From: Sva-07 sp963716095
Lineage (GTDB): Bacteria > Actinomycetota > Acidimicrobiia > Acidimicrobiales > Ilumatobacteraceae
DNA length: 64,000 bases
Direction: 5' to 3'
Assembly (NCBI GenBank): GCA_963716095.1
Contig: CAVQSV010000023.1
Coordinates: 558,001-622,000 of the forward strand
The first letter of the stretch is position 1. Every line of letters begins with the position of its first letter. Positions 1 through 8,939 of this stretch are shown piece after piece. The position numbers were made by a program, and so were the translations under genes. The notes below the pieces were generated by a model that saw only the letters and a list, made by a program, of their open reading frames with translations, was not told the DNA's origin and did not search any database.

Positions 1-1
1 C

Positions 2-778
2 GTCGGTGACGGCCCCCGATATCCGTGGGGTGGTCTGTACGGTGGCCAGATCGTCGCCCAAGCACTGCGTGCGGCGGCGATATCGGTCGACCCCGAGCTC
101 GAACCCCACTCGATCCGTGCCTATTTCATTCGCCGGGGTGATCACACCGAGCCGGTGCGTTACGAGGTCGACCGGATTCGCAACGGCCGGAGTTTCGCGA
201 CCCGACGTGTCGTCGCTCGTCAGGCAATTGGTGCAATTCTCAACGCCGAGAGTTCGTTTCAGCGGCCTGAACGCGCCGCCGCTTTCCAGTCGGTCACGAT
301 GCCCGATGTTCCCGACGCCGACTCGCTCGAACACGACTCGTGGATGACCACGTTCGATCGCGCCATGGTGCCCGCTGACCAGGTGCGCGGTGGTGGCCGT
401 GACGGAACCGGTCGAGCGGTGGCCTGGATGCGCGTGACCGACAACCTCGGTGACCCCGAGGACGCGACAGCGCAGCTGCTGCATCGGTGCTGGCTCGCGT
501 ACCTCTCCGACGACATGCCGACCGACTCGGTCATCCGGGCACATCCCGTGGCCGACGACCCGGAGGCGAGAGAGAACCTGTTCTGCGCCAGCCTCGACCA
601 CACGATCTGGTTCCACCGGTCGCTGCGGGCCGACCGCTGGCATCTCTACGACTTCTCGTGCCAGCACTACGTCGGCGGCCGTGGGCTGTCGGTCGGGCAT
701 GTCTTCGAAGCTGACGGCACCCACGTCGCCACCGTCGCCCAGGAGGTCTTGGTGCGCGACGCCCGCGACCGCGACTGA
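2..778 (+). CDS. tesB: Acyl-CoA thioesterase II (5' end outside window)
   Basis: TesB-type double-hotdog thioesterase, which hydrolyses acyl-CoA to free fatty acid and CoA in the cytoplasm. The frame is already open at the left edge, so the N-terminus is missing. The visible part begins with the first hotdog strand-helix signature, GGLYGGQIVAQAL, followed by the HSIRAYFIRRGD segment typical of this family. The C-terminal hotdog carries LDHTIWFH, the Asp region of the Asp/Thr/Gln catalytic set, and an AQEVLVR ending that supplies the Gln. It ends 24 bp before pyrE on the same strand. The family call is firm; the natural acyl substrate cannot be read from the sequence. Confidence 0.9.
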   Translation, partial: VGDGPRYPWGGLYGGQIVAQALRAAAISVDPELEPHSIRAYFIRRGDHTEPVRYEVDRIRNGRSFATRRVVARQAIGAILNAESSFQRPERAAAFQSVTMPDVPDADSLEHDSWMTTFDRAMVPADQVRGGGRDGTGRAVAWMRVTDNLGDPEDATAQLLHRCWLAYLSDDMPTDSVIRAHPVADDPEARENLFCASLDHTIWFHRSLRADRWHLYDFSCQHYVGGRGLSVGHVFEADGTHVATVAQEVLVRDARDRD

Positions 779-802
779 CCCGGGGCGCTACCGTCGCAGG
801 CG

Positions 803-1390
803 ATGAACGACGCCTCGAATCCCGCTCCGCTCTCGCCGACGTTGGAGGCGCTTCGGGCGCACGTGCAGGAACACTCGGTGAAGCACGGCGAGTTCACGCT
901 CAAGTCCGGTGCGACGAGCTCGTGGTTCCTCGACACGAAGCAGACCGCATGTCTGCCGGACGGGATCGTTGCGGTGACCGACGCCGTCTTCGAAGTGTTC
1001 GGTGACGTCCTCGACCAGATCGACGCGATCGGTGGGCTCACGATGGGCGGGGATCCGGTCGCCTACGGCGTGGCAGCGGTCGCCGCCACCCGTGGTCACC
1101 ACATGCGCAGCTTCAGCGTCCGCAAAGAGGCCAAGCAGGGCGGCATCACCGGGCGAATCGCCGGTGCGCTCCGGCCCGGCGACCGGGTGCTCGTCACCGA
1201 GGACACCACCACGCGTGGTACCTCACCGATGGAGGCCGCCGAGCAGATCGAGGCGTTCGGAGCGGTGCCCGTGTGGTTGACGGTGATCGTCGACCGCGGC
1301 GGTACCTGTGCGGCGATGGCCGCCGAACGCGGCATCGACTACCGCCCACTGCTCACCGCCCCCGACCTGGGCTTCGACTACGGCACCTGA
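803..1390 (+). CDS. pyrE: Orotate phosphoribosyltransferase
   Basis: Joins orotate to PRPP to give orotidine 5'-phosphate in de novo pyrimidine synthesis. The 195-residue length fits the family. The PRPP-binding loop is VLVTEDTTTRGTS at about residues 129-141, and the KEAKQGGITGRI stretch corresponds to the mobile catalytic loop that carries the Lys residues. The ATG at 803 lies just after tesB and gives a normal N-terminus. The 3' end overlaps the stop of the convergent FAD oxidase by 13 bp. No other pyr genes are in the window. Confidence 0.92.
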   Translation: MNDASNPAPLSPTLEALRAHVQEHSVKHGEFTLKSGATSSWFLDTKQTACLPDGIVAVTDAVFEVFGDVLDQIDAIGGLTMGGDPVAYGVAAVAATRGHHMRSFSVRKEAKQGGITGRIAGALRPGDRVLVTEDTTTRGTSPMEAAEQIEAFGAVPVWLTVIVDRGGTCAAMAAERGIDYRPLLTAPDLGFDYGT

Positions 1391-2799
1391 CCGGCGGCGG
1401 TCTCGCCGTCGGCATGTGGGTCCAGTACCCCGGGGTTCAGGATTCCGTTGGGGTCGAGGGCCTGCCTGATCGAGCGTTGCGCAGCGAGGTCGGCGGGGCT
1501 TCGAACGAGGTGCAGCCAGTGGGTCTTCGCGACGCCGACCCCGTGTTCGGCCGAAATCGTGCCACCGAAGTCGGCTACGGCCGCGAGCACGACCTCGGCG
1601 ATGTCGTCAGGTGTGGCCGTGTCGAGGAAGTTCAGGTGGACGTTCCCCTCCGCGAGATGGCCGAACGGGACCAGCCGGGCGCCCTGCCGGGCGGCGGCCT
1701 CTCTCGCGACATCGAGGAGCCGGCCGATCGACGTCACCGGTACTGCGACGTCGAGCTTGTAGGTCGGCGTGCCCGACACTGCCGCAGCCGCCGCGATCGA
1801 CTCGGTGATCCGGTCGCGGAAGGCCAACAACTGGTGGCGTCGGGGCCCTCCCACGGCGACCGCGGTCGCTGCCACCCCGTCGATGCCTGCCAGTGCGGCG
1901 TGGAGGTCGGGCGTGGGATCGACTCGGTCAGCGCACTCGACCAGCAGTGCAACACCGCCGGCTCCGACGTCGACGGGGGTCGAGGTGTCGAGGTGCGCCG
2001 CAACCAGGTCGATCGCCTCGGGGAAGATGACCTCGATCGAGTCGAGTGATGCGACCTGGCGCCGGACTGCGGTCAGCAGCGCCACTGCAGCGCCCAGGCT
2101 GTCGAGTGCGACCAGCATCGTGGTGACCTGCTCGAAGCAGGGCACGAGGCGAAGCCGCGCTGCGGTGATCACCGCGAGCGTGCCCTCGGAGCCGGCGAGC
2201 AGCGACGGCCAGTGCACACCGACCGTTTCCTTTGCCAGCCCGGACAACGATCCGACGACCGAGCCGTTGGCCAGGATCGCCTCGATCCCGACCACCTGCT
2301 GGCGCATCGTGCCGAACCGGACGACGCGAGAGCCTCCGGCGTTGGTGGCGATTGCGCCTCCAACGGTTGCTGAGTCGCGGGCGGCGAAGTCCAGTGGCGT
2401 GTCGAAGCCGCCGCTCCGGGCCGCCTGTTGCCAGTCGGCGATCGTGGCTCCTGCCCCAGCGGTGATCTGCATTGCGGACTCGTCGAGATCGCAGATCGTG
2501 TCGAGCCGGCTCGTCGACAACACGATCGTTCGCCCTCCGGCCCCGGGTCGCGGAACGCTGCCACCGACCAGCCCCGTGTTGCCCGCTTGCGTCACCACGG
2601 TGACCGCGTTGTCGTTGCAGAACTTCACCACCTGCTGGACGCCGCCGGTGTCGGCGGGACGGACCACCGCGGCACAGGTGCCTGAGTAGCGTCCGGTCCA
2701 GTCCGTCTCGTATCCCGCCCGCTGATCGGCGTCGGCGAGGACGTGCTCGTCGCCCACGATCGATGACAGCGCACGGACGATCTCGGTGGTTCGGTCCAC
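1378..2799 (-). CDS. FAD-linked 2-hydroxyacid dehydrogenase (GlcD / D-lactate dehydrogenase family)
   Basis: A 473-residue flavoprotein of the VAO/PCMH superfamily, predicted to oxidise a D-2-hydroxyacid such as glycolate, D-lactate or D-2-hydroxyglutarate. An FAD_binding_4 domain fills the N-terminal third, with the nucleotide-binding signature QAGNTGLVGGS at residues 71-81. The C-terminal FAD-oxidase domain ends with the conserved ISAEHGVGVAK and LDPNGILNPG motifs. There is no signal peptide or iron-sulfur Cys cluster, so electrons probably pass to a separate acceptor. It is convergent with pyrE and divergent from the MMPL gene. The exact substrate is unknown. Confidence 0.85.
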   Translation of the reverse strand: MDRTTEIVRALSSIVGDEHVLADADQRAGYETDWTGRYSGTCAAVVRPADTGGVQQVVKFCNDNAVTVVTQAGNTGLVGGSVPRPGAGGRTIVLSTSRLDTICDLDESAMQITAGAGATIADWQQAARSGGFDTPLDFAARDSATVGGAIATNAGGSRVVRFGTMRQQVVGIEAILANGSVVGSLSGLAKETVGVHWPSLLAGSEGTLAVITAARLRLVPCFEQVTTMLVALDSLGAAVALLTAVRRQVASLDSIEVIFPEAIDLVAAHLDTSTPVDVGAGGVALLVECADRVDPTPDLHAALAGIDGVAATAVAVGGPRRHQLLAFRDRITESIAAAAAVSGTPTYKLDVAVPVTSIGRLLDVAREAAARQGARLVPFGHLAEGNVHLNFLDTATPDDIAEVVLAAVADFGGTISAEHGVGVAKTHWLHLVRSPADLAAQRSIRQALDPNGILNPGVLDPHADGETAAGQVP

Positions 2800-2885
2800 G
2801 TTCGCAGTGTTGCACGGTGCCGAGATTGCGGTGCGCCGCGCCCGGCGGGTCTACGATCAGCTCAGTACCTGAGGGGGGTAGCAAC

Positions 2886-5800
2886 ATGCGGATGGAATCG
2901 TTCTGGCGGTGGCTCGGAGTCGCGCTCGGCAAGTACTGGAAAGTCGTCGCAGCCGTCGTCACCTTGATCACGGTCGTCTTCGCCATCGGTGCGCGCAACA
3001 TCGAGTTCGCCACTGGGCAGGACAGCTATCTCAATCCCGATTCGCAGATCGCCATCGACAACGTGGCGTTCCAGGACGACTTCGGTGGCGAGACGGTGAT
3101 CTTGCTGTTCAGTTCGACCGACGGCTCCGACATCAGCGAGCTCTACGAAGGCGAGAATCTCGCCGAACTCGAGCGGATCACGGCCAGCCTCGAAGAAGTC
3201 GACGGGGCGTTACGCGGTCGTCACGCCGCTGGTGTCGCTCGAGTTCAGTTCGAATCTGCTCGCCGAGGGCGTCGGCACCGACGCGTTGCTGTCGGCGGCA
3301 TCGCGAGACGAAGCCGGCGCCGAGGCGCGCAGCGCCGACGTGCAGATCGCGCTCGCCCGGCTCAACGCCATTCCGGGCGATGATCAGGTGATCGGCAACC
3401 CCGAGTACAACGGGTTGCTGCTGTTCGACAACAGCGGTTTCGAGGTCGTCGACGGCGCACCCGTGGCGCCCGCCCAGGAAGACCTCGTCGTCCGCAAGTC
3501 GCTGCAGGGCACGTTCCCCAACGTCGAAGGCGGCCCGATCAACGGGACCGCCGTCGGTGGCATCGTCCTCGATGGCAACGCCACCCTCGACGAGCAGACC
3601 GCCGCGACGAAAGACGTGCTCGAACGTCTCGACGACGCATCGTTCGACGGATTCGAACTCACCGTCACCGGCTCGCCGGTGTACCTCGCGGAGATCAACG
3701 ACTACCTGCAGGGCGGCATGCTCCGCCTCGGTGCTGCTGCGCTCGGCCTCATGGCCGTGGTGCTGGCGTTGATGTTCCGGGTGCGGTGGCGTCTGCTGCC
3801 GTTGCTGTCCGTGCTGATCGGAGTGCTGTGGGCGTTCTCGCTGCTCGGCATCATCGGCATCGACTTGTCGCTGGTGACCATCTCGGGTCTGCCGATCCTG
3901 ATCGGGGTGGGCATCGACTTCGCGATCCAGGTCCACAACCGAGTCGAGGAGGAGGTGGTGCTCGACAAAGAGGCGCATCCAATTGCCGAGACGCTCGCCA
4001 ACCTCGGCCCACCGCTGATCGCCGCCACGGTCACCGGTGTCGCGGCGTTCCTTGCGTTGCGCATCTCGAAGGTGCCGATGATCCGCGACTTCGGCGTCCT
4101 GCTCGCGATCGGCATCTCGGTGCTCGTCGTGATCGGCATCGTGGTCACCGCATCGGCACTCGGCATCCGCGAGTACACCAAGCGCACCGAGGAGCGGCCG
4201 CCGTCACTGGTCGAACGGATCGTCGTGAAGCTCGGCGGCCTGCCGACGAAGGTCGGTCCGTTCCTGATCGGGCTCGCAGCGGTGTTGTTCATCGGTGGCG
4301 TGTTGGTCGAAGGCCGTGCGCAGATCGAATCCGATCCGATCAAGTGGATCGACCAGGACAGTCAAGTCGTCAAGGACATCGAACGGCTCGAAGACGAGAC
4401 CGGGTTCTCGTCGACGCTCGGCGTCCTCGTGGCGGCGAACAACATCTACGACCAGGAGGTCATCGACCTCCTGTGGGAGTTCACGCTCGATGCCGAGTCG
4501 CGTGACGACGAGGCGGTCGTGTCGTCGTCGAGCATGGTCAACACGATGGGCAAGATCATCCTCATCGATGGCGCCACGCCCGTCTCGCCCACCACCGAGG
4601 ACATCACGGCCTCGGTCGAACAGATGCCACCAGCGGTCGCCAGAGCGCTGTTGCGCGACGTCGACGATCCGACTGCGACGCAGCTGAACCTGCGGCTGGC
4701 GCCTGCCAGCCTCGACGACCGTGCTGACCTCGTCGCCGACCTCGAAGCCGACCTGCAGGCGCGGATCGATGCGCTCGACCTGCCGCCCGACAGCATCCTG
4801 TTGGCCGATCTGCCCGACGGGCAGGACCCGGTCAGGGCGACTCCCGCCGGGCTGGCCACGGTCGGCATCGGGCTCCTCGAGAACCTGTCGGCGAACCGGG
4901 CCAACCTCACCTACCTGGCGCTGTCGCTCGCCGGGCTCTGGCTGGTCCTGCGATTCCGCAGCCTCACCCGAGCGTTGCTGGCGCTCGTGCCGGTGTTGCT
5001 CGCCGTCGGTGTCTCGTCGCTGGTCGTGGGGCTGCTCGGCTTCACCCTGAGTCCGTTGACCACGGTCAGCGGCCCGCTGGTGATCGCGAGTTGTGCGGAG
5101 TTCTCGGTGTTGATCCTCGGGCGATATCTCGAGGAACGCCAACGCGGCCTCACTCCACGCGACGCCACCGACAAGGCAGCGAGCCGGACCGGCCGAGCGT
5201 TCTTCACCTCTGCGGTCACCACGATCTGCGGTTTCGCCGTGCTGATCGGCTCGTCGTTGCCGCTGCTGCGTGACTTCGGTCTGATCGTCACGCTCAACGT
5301 GGCGATTGCCCTGCTCGCAGCACTGGTCGTGATGCCGCCACTGTCGGTGTGGGTCGACGAGCGCGGTTGGCTCGGCACGCAGCCGGTCGGCGCAACCGCC
5401 ACTGTCGGTGCTGCCGCTGCGGCGGGCGACGCCCGACCCGGCCACGGCCCGCTCGACTCGGTGAAGCTCGGCGCGGCGATGCCCGGTCCGCAGACGGTCG
5501 GGATGGCTGTCGGCGTGGTCGGCTTCGCGGCTGCAGGCGCGGTGGTGTACGCCACCGCTGACACCAGCACCGGCGAGGCCAGCGAGATCTCCTACGAGGC
5601 GACGCCGCTGCCCACCACCACGACGACGACGACGACGACCACCACCACGATTCCGCCGACGACGGTGCCGGGCGACACGGTGCCAGACGACACGACGCCA
5701 GACGGTCCGGTGAACAATCCCGACGACTTCGGCACCGAACGCCCGACCGGGCTGGTCGAGGGGATCCTGTTCGATGCCTACGTTGCGCAGGGCGTCCCAC

Positions 5801-5976
5801 CGAATCAGGCGAACTGTGCGATCGAAACGGTTCCGGGAGGCATCGAGAACGTCGACACCGGAGCGGTGCTCGGCGGCGACGACGCTGCAGCCGAACCGGT
5901 CGTCCAGGCATCGCTCGACTGCGGTGTCGCACAGGAGGACGTCGACGCAATCCTCGCTGCGCTGCGAGGCGGCTGA
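2886..5976 (+). CDS. MMPL/RND-family transporter, frameshifted
   Basis: Large RND exporter of the MMPL (HpnN-like) class, thought to move lipids or hydrophobic compounds across the membrane with proton coupling. Reading starts at ATG 2886 after a GAGGGGGG ribosome site and gives a first membrane helix (residues about 18-35). The frame is lost in a G run at 3204-3207; removing one G joins EEVDG to RYAVVTPLVSLEF, and the second frame then runs to 5976. The joined product would be about 1030 residues with two sets of membrane helices. It also has an unusual tail: a final helix near 5500-5565, a Thr-rich linker (5611-5665), then about 90 residues with two Cys (NCAIET and LDCGV). The tail is predicted to be extracytoplasmic. 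If the extra G is real, the gene is broken. Confidence 0.8.
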
Positions 5977-5978
5977 CC

Positions 5979-7154
5979 GTGCCGGCGGCGGACACGCCGA
6001 CCACGTGCATCATCGGAGCCGGTTGTTCCGGTTTCACGATGGCCAAGCGGCTCGAGGACCACGGGCTGGCGTACGACTGCTTCGAGATGTCGGATGACAT
6101 CGGCGGCAACTGGTACTTCGGGAATCCCAACGGGAAGTCGTCGTGCTACCAGAGCCTCCACATCGACACCTCGAAGTGGCGCCTCGCGTTCGAGGACTAT
6201 CCGGTGCCGGACGACTGGCCCGACTTCCCGCACCACAGTCAGCTGCTCCAGTACTTCCACGACTACGTCGATCACTTCGGGCTGCGCGACACGATCACGT
6301 TCAACACGGCGGTGACCGACTGTGAACGACTCGTCGACGGTCGCTGGAAGGTGACCCTGTCGACCGGCGAGTCACGCGAGTACGACAACCTGGTCGTCGG
6401 CAACGGCCACCACTGGGATGCCCGCACACCCACGTATCCGGGGGTGTTCGACGGCTACCAGGTGCACTCGCACCACTACCGCGACCCGTTCGAGCCGTAC
6501 GACTTCCGGGGCAAACGGGTGCTGGTGGTCGGAGCCGGCAACTCCGCGATGGACATTTCGTCCGAGCTGTCGCAGCGGCCGATCGCCGAACGGCTCGTGA
6601 TCTCGATGCGTCACGGGGTCTGGGTCCTGCCGAAGTACTTCGACGGCAAACCGGCCGACAAGGCGTCGCTCCCGCCGTGGATGCCGGCCCGGGTCGGCCG
6701 AGCGTTGGCGCGATCGAAGATCAAGAAGTCGATCGGCAAGATGGAGGACTACGGCCTCCCGAAGCCCGATCATCGCCCGCTCGACGCGCACCCGTCGGTG
6801 TCCGGCGAGTTCCTCACGCGCGTCGGGTGCGGCGACATCGCCCCACGGGGTGCGATCGAGCGCCTCGACGGCGACGGTGTCGTGTTCGCCGACGGCTCTC
6901 GTGAAGCGTTCGATGCAATCGTGTGGGCCACCGGGTACAACGTGACCTTCCCGTTCTTCCGCCAGCCCGAGCTGACACCGCAGGACAACACGTTCCCGTT
7001 GTTCAAGCGGATGGTGAAGCCCGGGTTCGAGAACCTGTTCTTCCTCGGGCTCGCCCAGCCGTTGCCGACGTTGGTGAACTTCGCCGAACAGCAGTCGAAA
7101 CTGGTCGCGGCGGCGATCGATGGGCGATACGTCTTCCCGGCCGCAGCGAGATGA
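5979..7154 (+). CDS. Flavin-containing monooxygenase, C-terminus shifted out of frame
   Basis: Class B flavoprotein monooxygenase (FMO/BVMO type) using FAD and NADPH to oxygenate small organic substrates. FAD-binding GAGCSG is at residues 13-18. The FMO fingerprint FDGYQVHSHHYRD lies near residues 157-169 and the NADPH Rossmann motif GAGNSAMD near 185. The start is a GTG two bases after the MMPL stop. This frame stops at 7154 right after FPAAAR, whereas relatives continue for about 45 residues. That continuation is present one frame away, beginning with the ATG at 7151. A single missing base near 7146-7150 would restore AAEMNEM and the full C-terminus. Confidence 0.82.
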   Translation: MPAADTPTTCIIGAGCSGFTMAKRLEDHGLAYDCFEMSDDIGGNWYFGNPNGKSSCYQSLHIDTSKWRLAFEDYPVPDDWPDFPHHSQLLQYFHDYVDHFGLRDTITFNTAVTDCERLVDGRWKVTLSTGESREYDNLVVGNGHHWDARTPTYPGVFDGYQVHSHHYRDPFEPYDFRGKRVLVVGAGNSAMDISSELSQRPIAERLVISMRHGVWVLPKYFDGKPADKASLPPWMPARVGRALARSKIKKSIGKMEDYGLPKPDHRPLDAHPSVSGEFLTRVGCGDIAPRGAIERLDGDGVVFADGSREAFDAIVWATGYNVTFPFFRQPELTPQDNTFPLFKRMVKPGFENLFFLGLAQPLPTLVNFAEQQSKLVAAAIDGRYVFPAAAR

Positions 7155-7291
7155 ACGAGATGACGGCAGTCGATGAGAAGGTGCATCTCGGCCACTTCTA
7201 CGACAGCCCCCGCCACCGCATGCAGATCGACTTCAACACCTACGTCGCTGACCTCCTGAAGGAATTGAACGCGGCGCCGAGCGCGCCGCTG
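7151..7291 (+). other. Displaced C-terminal segment of the flavin monooxygenase
   Basis: The frame opening at ATG 7151 encodes DEKVHLGHFYDSPRHRMQ and then VADLLKEL, which matches the usual tail of actinobacterial FMO-type monooxygenases (HLGHxY..PRHRMQ.DF). It overlaps the stop of the preceding gene as ATGA, so it could be mistaken for a translationally coupled small gene. After about 45 residues the reading becomes low-complexity and stays open well into the opposite-strand gene, so only the first part is credible. The end given here is approximate. The most economical reading is one gene split by a one-base deletion. Confidence 0.6.
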
Positions 7292-7423
7292 CAACTGTCA
7301 CCTGATCGCTGGGGTGATCGTCCGAAGCCGGGGTTGCGTCCGGTTCGACCAGCGTTCGACCGCTATCGTGTTGCGGCTCGGAGTTGCGCTGCCTCATCGA
7401 ACGAGGATCTCAGGAGAACAGTC

Positions 7424-7462
7424 ATGTCGAGATGTGCGAAGTGTGGGAGCACCGAGAGTCGA
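7424..7462 (+). other. Possible remnant of a zinc-ribbon gene start
   Basis: A well-formed ribosome site, AGGAG at 7412-7416, sits seven bases before ATG 7424. The reading begins MSRCAKCGSTESR, a CxxC knuckle of the kind that opens small zinc-ribbon proteins. The coding look is then lost in a perfect hairpin, and no second CxxC follows. This may be the leftover start of a deleted gene or chance. The rest of the stretch between the monooxygenase tail and 7554 shows nothing else recognisable. Confidence 0.22.
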
Positions 7463-7499
7463 GTTCTTCGTGAGCGACGAGGCGTCGCTCACGAAGAAC
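7463..7499. terminator. Perfect 17-bp stem hairpin between convergent genes
   Basis: The arm GTTCTTCGTGAGCGACG (7463-7479) is repeated exactly in inverted form at 7483-7499, with a three-base loop AGG. It lies between the monooxygenase end and the stop of the convergent membrane gene at 7554. No T-run follows on either strand, as is common for actinobacterial factor-independent terminators, so a bidirectional terminator is the likeliest role. Confidence 0.6.
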
Positions 7500-7553
7500 G
7501 CCGAGACCTGGGATCGTCCGTAACGCTCGTTGCCGGGCGAGGAGCCCGTTGCG

Positions 7554-7994
7554 TCAGCCGTTGGTCTCGAAGTACCGGTCGGACTCGTCGTTGCCGTAGA
7601 GCGCCCAGAGCACGAACACGCCGATGAACAGCGAGAACACGCCCCGGTACACCAGGCCGCCGGTGTGGTGTGCGACGAGTACGTAGACGGCGAGACCCAT
7701 CGAGAAGCATTGGACGATCGCGACGAGGAGTCGCATCCCGTTGCTTCCACGCATGATTCCGCTGGCCACGAAGAACAGCAGGACGGCGGCGATGGCTTCA
7801 CCGATGATGGAGCCGGTGAACGCTCCGTCGGACAACGGCGATCCCTCCTTCTCGAGGAAGTCGAGGATGTCATTGCGCCAGATCAGCATGGAAACCGCTG
7901 CGACGGCGGCCAGGAAGCCCTGGATGTAGAGAATGATGCCGATGAACGACACCACGCCGGGTCGGCGGGTCGGTGTTTGTGCGGATGTGTTCAT
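7554..7994 (-). CDS. Small integral membrane protein of unknown function
   Basis: A 146-residue protein with four predicted membrane helices at roughly residues 14-36, 65-85, 88-109 and 116-134, and a short polar N-terminus. The helices are separated by short loops, one of which carries FLEKEGSPL. No catalytic or metal motif is visible. It resembles the many small four-helix actinobacterial membrane proteins of unknown function. It stands alone, convergent to the monooxygenase and followed after a 200-bp gap by the tRNA cluster. That gap (7995-8197) shows no gene. Confidence 0.7.
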   Translation of the reverse strand: MNTSAQTPTRRPGVVSFIGIILYIQGFLAAVAAVSMLIWRNDILDFLEKEGSPLSDGAFTGSIIGEAIAAVLLFFVASGIMRGSNGMRLLVAIVQCFSMGLAVYVLVAHHTGGLVYRGVFSLFIGVFVLWALYGNDESDRYFETNG

Positions 7995-8197
7995 GAGTGC
8001 GTCCTCTCACAGGTTGATTGGTTGCCGTGAAACGTAGCTGCCCATCACAACGAGGTTGGGGACCCTGACGCGATGCGTCCATCGCTGGAGCGTCCACGAT
8101 CGACGATCGTCTGCATCGAACGTCACCGCGACGGACGGCTCCGAGGGGCCTCGTCGGCCATGTCCGGGTCGGAAATGGACCGCTCCCCGTCATCCGC

Positions 8198-8273
8198 TGG
8201 TGGTCGAGACCGGCGTCGATCCGGTGACCCCACGCTTTTCAGGCGTGTGCTCTGCCAACTGAGCTACTCGACC
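8198..8273 (-). tRNA. tRNA-Phe (GAA)
   Basis: On the minus strand the acceptor stem GGTCGAG pairs with CTCGACC, followed by discriminator A and an encoded CCA. The anticodon stem CACGC/GCGTG carries loop CTGAAAA, so the anticodon is GAA (Phe). It is the last of three minus-strand tRNAs. Confidence 0.95.
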
Positions 8274-8347
8274 GTGTTCGTTGTTCGTATTCGTTGTTCC
8301 TACAGAAAAGCCACTCGCCATCTTGCGATGACGAGCGGCCCCTGTTG

Positions 8348-8422
8348 CGGTCCCGACGGGATTTGAACCCGCGACCTCCGGCTTGACAGGCCGGCGTGAA
8401 CTCCTGACTTCACCACGGGACC
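8348..8422 (-). tRNA. tRNA-Asp (GTC)
   Basis: Acceptor stem GGTCCCG/CGGGACC and anticodon stem CCGGC/GCCGG with loop CTGTCAA, giving anticodon GTC (Asp). The T arm has the standard GGTTCAAAT loop. The discriminator is G and the CCA end is not encoded. It is the middle gene of the Glu-Asp-Phe cluster. Confidence 0.95.
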
Positions 8423-8447
8423 AGATATGTCCAACGCTTTCGCGCCG

Positions 8448-8520
8448 CACCCCCAACGGGATTCGAACCCGTGCCGCCACCTTGAAAGGGTGGTGTCCTA
8501 GGCCACTAGACGATGGGGGC
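8448..8520 (-). tRNA. tRNA-Glu (TTC)
   Basis: The minus strand begins GCCCCCATCGTCTAGTGG, the usual actinobacterial tRNA-Glu start, with a G1-U72 wobble and discriminator G. The anticodon loop CTTTCAA gives TTC (Glu). CCA is not encoded. It is the first gene of the minus-strand tRNA cluster; its 5' side faces the plsY remnant. Confidence 0.95.
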
Positions 8521-8626
8521 CTGTAGGCAATGGCCTTGTCTCGTTGAGAGCGACCTGAATCTAGCAGCGGTGCTTCGGCAATCCACCAAGCGATCCACCA
8601 AGCCGGCGCGCGCCTCGCCTCGCCGG

Positions 8627-8915
8627 ATGCGTGGCGGTCGGACCCTGGTCGGCGTCGCGGTCGGCGTGGGGTACCTGGTGGGCACCTTCCCGACGGCGGC
8701 CATCGTTGCCAGACGGGCCTCCGACGGGAGCATCGACCTTCGCGAGTCGGGCACGGGAAACCCAGGATCGGCCAATGCGTTGGACGCTCGGGTCGGTGAT
8801 CTGGTGGAGACGCAGCCTGACGAACCTGTGAGGGCCGGCGCCGACCGGGCTGCTCCCGGTCGCCACCGCACTCAGCACCGCCATGGTGATCACGCGGTTC
8901 GTCGACGCGGCGCCG
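8627..8915 (+). pseudogene. plsY: Remnant of glycerol-3-phosphate acyltransferase PlsY
   Basis: From ATG 8627 the reading gives YLVGTFPTAAIVARR and then DLRESGTGNPGSANAL. These match the first helix and motif 1 of PlsY (GSxP..ivaR...DlR..GsGNpGatN). Homology stops near 8780. A hydrophobic scrap in another frame, GLLPVATALSTAMVITRFV (about 8847-8903), looks like the C-terminal helix. A whole plsY needs about 600 bp but only 313 bp separate this start from the crtZ stop, so roughly half has been deleted, including motifs 2 and 3. A 12-bp tandem repeat lies just upstream (8581-8604). A second, intact but divergent PlsY-like gene lies at 45 kb. Confidence 0.6.
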
Positions 8916-8939
8916 ACCACGGCACCGCGCCGAGATCGC

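Noticed and set aside
1273..2049. Plus-strand open frames across the FAD oxidase gene
   Set aside because: They are antisense to a gene with clear family motifs and show no homology themselves.
4204..5445. Large antisense open frames inside the MMPL gene and elsewhere
   Set aside because: High GC content keeps opposite frames open; products are Arg/Pro/Ser-rich and carry no recognisable motif.
7151..7627. Separate small gene translationally coupled to the flavin monooxygenase
   Set aside because: Its first 45 residues match the missing C-terminus of the monooxygenase, and the rest is low-complexity and collides with the opposite gene.
8521..8626. Attachment site for a mobile element at the tRNA cluster
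   Set aside because: No integrase gene or direct repeat of the tRNA 3' end was found; the 12-bp tandem repeat near 8581 is on the 5' side of tRNA-Glu.
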